From Stagnihabitans sp038231395 (GTDB lineage: Bacteria; Pseudomonadota; Alphaproteobacteria; Rhodobacterales; Rhodobacteraceae), in assembly GCA_038231395.1 (NCBI GenBank), contig JBBRLL010000014.1, positions 1-64,000 on the forward strand: a DNA stretch of 64,000 nucleotides. The letters run 5' to 3'. Made by a program: the position numbers and the translations under genes. The notes under the pieces are model-generated. The model did no database searches, was not told the origin of the DNA, and saw only the letters and a program-made list of their open reading frames with translations. Positions 59,668 through 64,000 of this stretch are shown here, piece after piece. Position 1 is the first letter of the stretch; the number at the start of each line of letters is the position of its first letter.

Positions 59668-61068
59668 CTAAGCCAGTTTCGCCAGAACCCGCGCCCACGA
59701 CCTGATGCCTTTGTGGAAGCTTTCCACGTCGTATTTCTCGTTGGGGGAGTGGATTTGGTCATCATCTTTGGCAAAGCCCATCAGGATCGCATCCATCCCG
59801 AGGTAGGTTTTGAAATATCCTGCCACCGGAATCGAGCCGCCTGCGCCGATGAACGCCGCGGGTACGCCCCATTCCTCGGTCAAAGCCGTCCGGGCGGCGG
59901 CGAAAGCGGGGTGAGAAATTGCCATCACCGAAGCCGGGGAATTGCCATGGCCCTTCCACTCCACCGAGCAATCGGCGGGCAGGTGCGCCTCAACCATGGC
60001 GCGGAACGCGGTGCGGATGGCGTCCGGGTTTTGCTGACCGACCAGTCGGAAAGAGACTTTGGCGTGGGCCTCTCCGGGCAGGACGGTCTTGAAGCCATCG
60101 CCGGTATAGCCGCCCCAGATGCCATTGACCTCGGCCGTCGGGCGCGACCACAGTTTTTCCAACGGCGTTCGGTCCTGCTCTCCGGCAGGAACCGACAGGC
60201 CAACATCGGCGAGCATTCTGGCGTGATCAAAGGCGAGGTTCTGCCATTGCGCGCGCAACTCGTCAGACAGTTCGGTGACGCCGTCGTAAAAGCCCGGCAC
60301 GGTGACGCGGCCTTGCGCATCATGCAGGCTTGCCAGAATGCGGCTGAGGATATGGATCGGGTTTTGTGCCAGCCCGCCGTACATGCCAGAGTGCAGGTCG
60401 CGGGAGGCGGCGCGAATGGTGAACTCCTCGCCCAGCAAACCGCGCAACATGGTGACGATGGCAGGGGTGGTGGATTGAAACAGACCGGTGTCGCAGATCA
60501 GCGCGACATCGGCTTTCAGTTCGGCCGCGTTGGCCTGCAGGAACGGGATCAGCGAGGGGGAGCCGGATTCCTCCTCCCCCTCCAGAAAGATCGTCAGCTT
60601 GCCGGGCAGAGTGCCGTGGACGGCTTTCCACGCCCGGCACGCCTCGATGAAGGTCATCAACTGGCCCTTGTCATCGGATGAGCCGCGGGCGCGCAGGACC
60701 TGACCTTTGGGGGTTTCTTCGATCGCCGGATCAAAGGGGTCGCGGTGCCACAACGACAGCGGGTCAACCGGCTGGACATCGTAATGGCCGTAAAACAGCA
60801 GATGGGTGGCAGACCCACCGCCAGAACCTGCGCCCCCAGAACCTGCGCCGCCATGCGCCACGACCATCGGATGGCCGGGAGTGGCGCGGGCAGAGGCGTC
60901 AAACCCCAGACCTGCAAGGTCGGCCACCAGCCAATCCGCCGCCCGCGCGCAATCGGGCTTGAAGGCCGGATCGGTGGAGATCGAGGGGATTCGCAGCAGG
61001 TCCATCAGGCGATCAATCGCCTCCGGCAGGGTGGCGTCGATCCGGGCGAGTACGGCATCCAGCGACAT
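59668..61068 (-). CDS. M20-family dipeptidase
   Basis: This 466-aa zinc peptidase resembles the CNDP/DapE-like dipeptidases. The metal motif is LLFYGHYDVQPVDP, the catalytic base lies in LEGEEESGSPS, and the dimer-domain motif SRDLHSGMYGG is present, as is IPVAGYFKTYLG near the end. GAGGAG precedes the ATG at 61068. A short GGAGSGGAGSGG insertion sits directly before the first metal motif and is encoded by a small tandem repeat. Confidence 0.92.
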   Translation of the reverse strand: MSLDAVLARIDATLPEAIDRLMDLLRIPSISTDPAFKPDCARAADWLVADLAGLGFDASARATPGHPMVVAHGGAGSGGAGSGGGSATHLLFYGHYDVQPVDPLSLWHRDPFDPAIEETPKGQVLRARGSSDDKGQLMTFIEACRAWKAVHGTLPGKLTIFLEGEEESGSPSLIPFLQANAAELKADVALICDTGLFQSTTPAIVTMLRGLLGEEFTIRAASRDLHSGMYGGLAQNPIHILSRILASLHDAQGRVTVPGFYDGVTELSDELRAQWQNLAFDHARMLADVGLSVPAGEQDRTPLEKLWSRPTAEVNGIWGGYTGDGFKTVLPGEAHAKVSFRLVGQQNPDAIRTAFRAMVEAHLPADCSVEWKGHGNSPASVMAISHPAFAAARTALTEEWGVPAAFIGAGGSIPVAGYFKTYLGMDAILMGFAKDDDQIHSPNEKYDVESFHKGIRSWARVLAKLA

Positions 61069-61181
61069 CTTTTTCTCCTCAACGTGATTTGCGGCGAGCC
61101 TAGGTCCGACCTTAGGCCCTGTCCAGCCATGCCGCCTTGGTTTAGAAGGATTCGAAATCGGGTGATTGAAGCGGGGCTGCG

Positions 61182-61595
61182 ATGAGAAAATGTGCGATGG
61201 TTTGGGCGGGGCCGCTGGTTGGCCTGATGTTTGCGGGTCTGGCTTCGGCGGGCGATGTGCCGGTGGAGGTGTCAAAACTGGACGGCTCGCAGATCAAGCT
61301 GCATGTCTATCCGTTTCTGAAAGCGGACGATTTAAAGACGCTGCGGGTGGTGGCGACCAATTCTCAGGCGTTGCAGGTCTTTGTGCCCGGCAACAAGGCG
61401 CATTATTCGGCGCTGTCTTTGGCACCGGCAGATGGCTTTCTGACCGACGGTGTCCCGGCCGCAACGGCGATTGCGCTCAGCGATCTGCCTGATGCGGCGA
61501 CGGCTGCGAAGAAAACTAAAGCGGCCTGCGATGCCAAACGCGGCAAGAAAGGCAAGCCCTGCGTGACGGTGCTGGAAATCGGGCCCGCGTCATAA
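61182..61595 (+). CDS. secreted hypothetical protein upstream of hemA
   Basis: This 137-aa protein starts with a signal peptide (MRKCAMVWAGPLVGLMFAGLASAG) and has a Lys-rich C-terminal part with two Cys (AACDAKRGKKGKPCVTV) that could form a disulfide. I do not recognise a family. It is on the same strand as hemA with a 120-nt gap holding an FNR-like box, so it is probably not in the hemA operon. Confidence 0.7.
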   Translation: MRKCAMVWAGPLVGLMFAGLASAGDVPVEVSKLDGSQIKLHVYPFLKADDLKTLRVVATNSQALQVFVPGNKAHYSALSLAPADGFLTDGVPAATAIALSDLPDAATAAKKTKAACDAKRGKKGKPCVTVLEIGPAS

Positions 61596-61652
61596 GCGCC
61601 GACCATTTCATGCTGCAAAGCGGCAATTTGTCCTATCGAGGCCGGCTGCCAT

Positions 61653-61666
61653 TTGATGCATGTCAA
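61653..61666. promoter_or_regulatory. FNR/FnrL-like box upstream of hemA
   Basis: TTGAT-GCAT-GTCAA differs from the FNR consensus TTGAT-N4-ATCAA at one position and lies 50 nt before the hemA ATG. FnrL control of hemA is established in Rhodobacter sphaeroides, which supports the reading. Confidence 0.65.
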
Positions 61667-61715
61667 CGCTGCATGATGAATTTTGCTGCCACGTGCCTGC
61701 GAACGGGAGACTGCA

Positions 61716-62939
61716 ATGACCTATGATTCTGCGCTGGATGCTGCGTTGAACCGGCTGCACGACGAGGGCCGCTATCGTACCTTTATTGACATCGAACGCC
61801 AGAAGGGCCGCTTTCCGTTGGCCAACTGGCACCGTGCCGATGGCTCCACCCGCGAGATCACGGTCTGGTGCGGCAACGACTACCTTGGCATGGGGCAGCA
61901 TCCCGAGGTGTTGGCCGCGATGCACGAAGCGCTGGAGGTTGCAGGGGCAGGCTCTGGCGGCACGCGCAACATTTCCGGGACCACGATCTATCACAAACGG
62001 CTGGAGGCCGAGCTTTCTGACCTGCATGGCAAAGAGGCGGCTCTGGTGTTTTCCTCCGCCTATGTCGCCAATGACGCCACGCTGTCCACCCTCAGGGCGA
62101 TCTTTTCGGGGCTGATCATTTATTCGGATGCGCTGAACCATGCGTCGATGATCGAAGGCGTGCGGCGCGGCGGTGGTGAGAAGCGGGTCTTCCGGCATAA
62201 CGATGTTGCACACTTGCGCGACTTGCTGGCCAAAGATGATCCGCAGGCCCCGAAGTTGATCGCCTTCGAATCGGTCTATTCGATGGACGGCGATTTTGGC
62301 CCGATCAAAGCCATCTGCGATCTGGCAGCGGAATTTGGTGCGTTGACCTACATTGACGAGGTCCATGCCGTCGGAATGTACGGCCCAAGGGGCGCTGGTG
62401 TGGCCGAAAGAGACGGGCAAATGCACCGGATCGACATCATCAATGCGACCCTGGCCAAAGCATACGGGGTCTTCGGTGGCTACATAGCGGCGAGCGCCAA
62501 AATGGTCGATGCCGTGCGCTCTTATGCCCCGGGTTTCATCTTTACCAGCTCGCTTCCGCCGGCGGTTGCGGCTGGGGCTGCGGCCTCGGTTCGCATCCTG
62601 AAAACCGCTCAATATTTACGCGATGCACAGCAGTTGAATGCAAAAATCCTGAAGATGCGGCTGAAGGGTCTGGGTCTGCCGATCATCGACTGCGGCTCAC
62701 ATATTGTGCCCCTGCATGTCGGCAACCCCATCCATTGCAAGCTGCTGTCGGATATGCTGCTGGAGGACCATGGCATCTACGTGCAGCCGATCAACTTCCC
62801 AACGGTGCCGCGTGGCACCGAAAGACTGCGGTTTACCCCCTCTCCGGTGCATGATGCGGGGCAAATTGACCGCCTTGTAAGGGCCATGGACGGCCTTTGG
62901 CAGCATTGTGCGCTGAATCGCGCGCAAGCCTCCGCGTGA
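61716..62939 (+). CDS. hemA: 5-aminolevulinate synthase
   Basis: This 407-aa PLP enzyme condenses glycine and succinyl-CoA to 5-aminolevulinate, the first step of haem and corrin synthesis by the C4 route of Alphaproteobacteria. The conserved CGNDYLGMGQHP, GSGGTRNISGTT, IDEVHAVGMYG and the cofactor Lys-248 (LAKAYGVFGGY) are present. GGGAGA precedes the ATG at 61716. Product supply also feeds the B12 needed by NrdJ, if cobalamin is made de novo. Confidence 0.97.
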   Translation: MTYDSALDAALNRLHDEGRYRTFIDIERQKGRFPLANWHRADGSTREITVWCGNDYLGMGQHPEVLAAMHEALEVAGAGSGGTRNISGTTIYHKRLEAELSDLHGKEAALVFSSAYVANDATLSTLRAIFSGLIIYSDALNHASMIEGVRRGGGEKRVFRHNDVAHLRDLLAKDDPQAPKLIAFESVYSMDGDFGPIKAICDLAAEFGALTYIDEVHAVGMYGPRGAGVAERDGQMHRIDIINATLAKAYGVFGGYIAASAKMVDAVRSYAPGFIFTSSLPPAVAAGAAASVRILKTAQYLRDAQQLNAKILKMRLKGLGLPIIDCGSHIVPLHVGNPIHCKLLSDMLLEDHGIYVQPINFPTVPRGTERLRFTPSPVHDAGQIDRLVRAMDGLWQHCALNRAQASA

Positions 62940-62999
62940 CCTTTCCGGCATATGCAATAAGGCTTGCCCTGTGCTAGCGTTTACGGAATAGGACGACCA

Positions 63000-63024
63000 T
63001 GAGTCGCAACGGAACGGCGACTCA
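63000..63024. repeat. inverted repeat between hemA and the rodZ-like gene
   Basis: TGAGTCGC-N9-GCGACTCA is a perfect 8-bp stem, 60 nt after hemA and 33 nt before the next gene. It has no T-run; it may be an operator or an RNA hairpin in the leader. Confidence 0.5.
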
Positions 63025-63057
63025 GGAACGATACGGGGCAGTGATGGGGCTAGTCGC

Positions 63058-64000
63058 ATGATCGGGCGGAAAATCCGCACACCGGCGCCGGAGTTGGCGG
63101 GGCCAAAGGGCTTTGACGACTTCGAAATCCGTCTCGGTGACCTGATGAGAGGTGAGCGGGCGACGCTTGGCAAATCACTTCTTGATGTGCAGCGCGAGTT
63201 GAAGATCAAAGCCTCTTACATCGCGGCCATCGAAAATGCGGACGTTTCGGTGTTTGAAACGCCGGGTTTTGTGTCAGGTTATGTGCGGTCTTATTCGCGT
63301 TATCTGGGGATGGATCCTGACGCCACCTTCGTCCGATTTTGCCTTGAGGCGAATTTTGAGGTGGCGCATGGCATGTCGGAGGCCGCCTCTGGTCAGATGA
63401 TCAAAGCCGCCCGCAACCGCCAACCTCCCGAACAGCGCGACCCTTTCGTGCATGCCAGTTTCATTCCAAAGGGCGAAAGCCTGTTCTCCAAAGTGGAGCC
63501 GGGTGCCGTCGGATCCTTCGCTGTGCTGATCGCCTTGATCGGGGCTTTGGGCTATGGCGGCTGGTCGGTGTTGCAGGAAGTGCAGCGCGTGCAACTGGCC
63601 CCGGTGAACGAAGCGCCGTCGGTCGTGGCCGAGATTGACCCCTTGGGCAATGTGAAGGGCGATGCGCCGTTGGTGCGTTCTGCCCCAGCGATGCAACAGG
63701 CTGCGGGCACTGGTTTGGCCGCAGATATGCTGTCGCGGCCCGAGGCGCTGAACGTGCCGGTGCTGACCCCGCGCGATGGCCCGATTGCCGCGATCAACCC
63801 CAATGAAGGTGCTGCACCTGCACAACAGGCGACGGTGGATCAGGCTGTGGCGCAGGCCGTGGCCGCCGACACGCCGGTTCAGGTTGTGGCCGATGCGGCC
63901 CCCGGGGTGGAGATTTTGGCAGTCCGGCCCAGCTGGGTCCGGGTTTCGGCAGTAGATGGCAGTGTGCTGTTCGAAAAGATCCTTGATGCCGGCGAGCGGT
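63058..64000 (+). CDS. RodZ-like helix-turn-helix membrane protein (partial)
   Basis: The frame runs off the window after 314 codons. Residues ~25-95 form the HTH_25 domain of RodZ (GKSLLDVQRELKIKASYIAAIENAD ... VSGYVRSYSRYLGMD), a membrane helix follows near residue 155 (SFAVLIALIGALGYGGWSVL), then a Pro/Ala-rich periplasmic linker and the beginning of a DUF4115-like domain (WVRVSAVDGSVLFEKILDAGE). RodZ anchors MreB in rod-shaped cells. The 3' end is missing only because of the window edge. Confidence 0.85.
   Translation, partial: MIGRKIRTPAPELAGPKGFDDFEIRLGDLMRGERATLGKSLLDVQRELKIKASYIAAIENADVSVFETPGFVSGYVRSYSRYLGMDPDATFVRFCLEANFEVAHGMSEAASGQMIKAARNRQPPEQRDPFVHASFIPKGESLFSKVEPGAVGSFAVLIALIGALGYGGWSVLQEVQRVQLAPVNEAPSVVAEIDPLGNVKGDAPLVRSAPAMQQAAGTGLAADMLSRPEALNVPVLTPRDGPIAAINPNEGAAPAQQATVDQAVAQAVAADTPVQVVADAAPGVEILAVRPSWVRVSAVDGSVLFEKILDAGER

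Overview
The window looks like a chromosomal segment of a non-photosynthetic-looking member of the Rhodobacteraceae (Alphaproteobacteria). The evidence is the high G+C coding style, a C4-pathway 5-aminolevulinate synthase (hemA) with an FNR-like box, a coenzyme-B12-dependent class II ribonucleotide reductase (nrdJ), a VPLPA-CTERM surface protein, gatB, and many Rhodobacterales-type small secreted proteins. No genus can be fixed from the sequence alone.

Layout. 0-3.3 kb: an SDR reductase, then a class III aminotransferase with an overlapping APH-type kinase. 3.4-7.8 kb: a two-gene unit encoding a 1248-aa protein with a papain/calpain-like C-terminal motif set, plus a 192-aa partner. 7.8-11.2 kb: gene remnants and an amidase. 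11.2-25.2 kb: mostly housekeeping and transport genes (GNAT, EcsC, ArsR with a SRPBCC protein, PepN, a lytic transglycosylase, GatB, RarD, a desaturase, enolase and two DMT exporters), with one decayed FAD oxidoreductase. 25.2-29.4 kb: nrdJ. 29.4-34.1 kb: a KdpDE-like two-component system divergent from the K+ transporter gene kup. 34.3-42.6 kb: a signalling and surface region with a hybrid histidine kinase, a 1094-aa RTX protein built from five modules, a VPLPA-CTERM protein and a PAS-PAS-GGDEF diguanylate cyclase.

42.8-46.7 kb is the most unusual part. The aquaporin gene aqpZ is split by a 3,150-bp insertion (43417-46566) with 19-bp perfect terminal inverted repeats and an 8-bp target duplication (CAATCCCC). 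Removing the insertion and one duplication restores a 227-aa aquaporin in frame. The element carries an IS1-type DDE transposase, a PemK/MazF toxin translationally overlapping the transposase, a P63C-domain protein, two small coupled genes, and a set of ATGCTT/AAGCAT inverted repeats in two of its promoter regions. It looks like a recent IS1-family transposon with its own passenger genes and possibly its own regulon.

46.8-64 kb: a polysaccharide deacetylase, a HAD phosphatase, a DMT exporter, tgt, a frameshifted secreted protein, lon, an HU-like protein with a basic tail, a tRNA cluster (Val-CAC, Val-TAC, Asp, Asp) interrupted by a pirin gene, two DUF1344-like periplasmic proteins with a shared leader, a GNAT, an M20 peptidase, hemA and the start of a rodZ-like gene that runs off the window.
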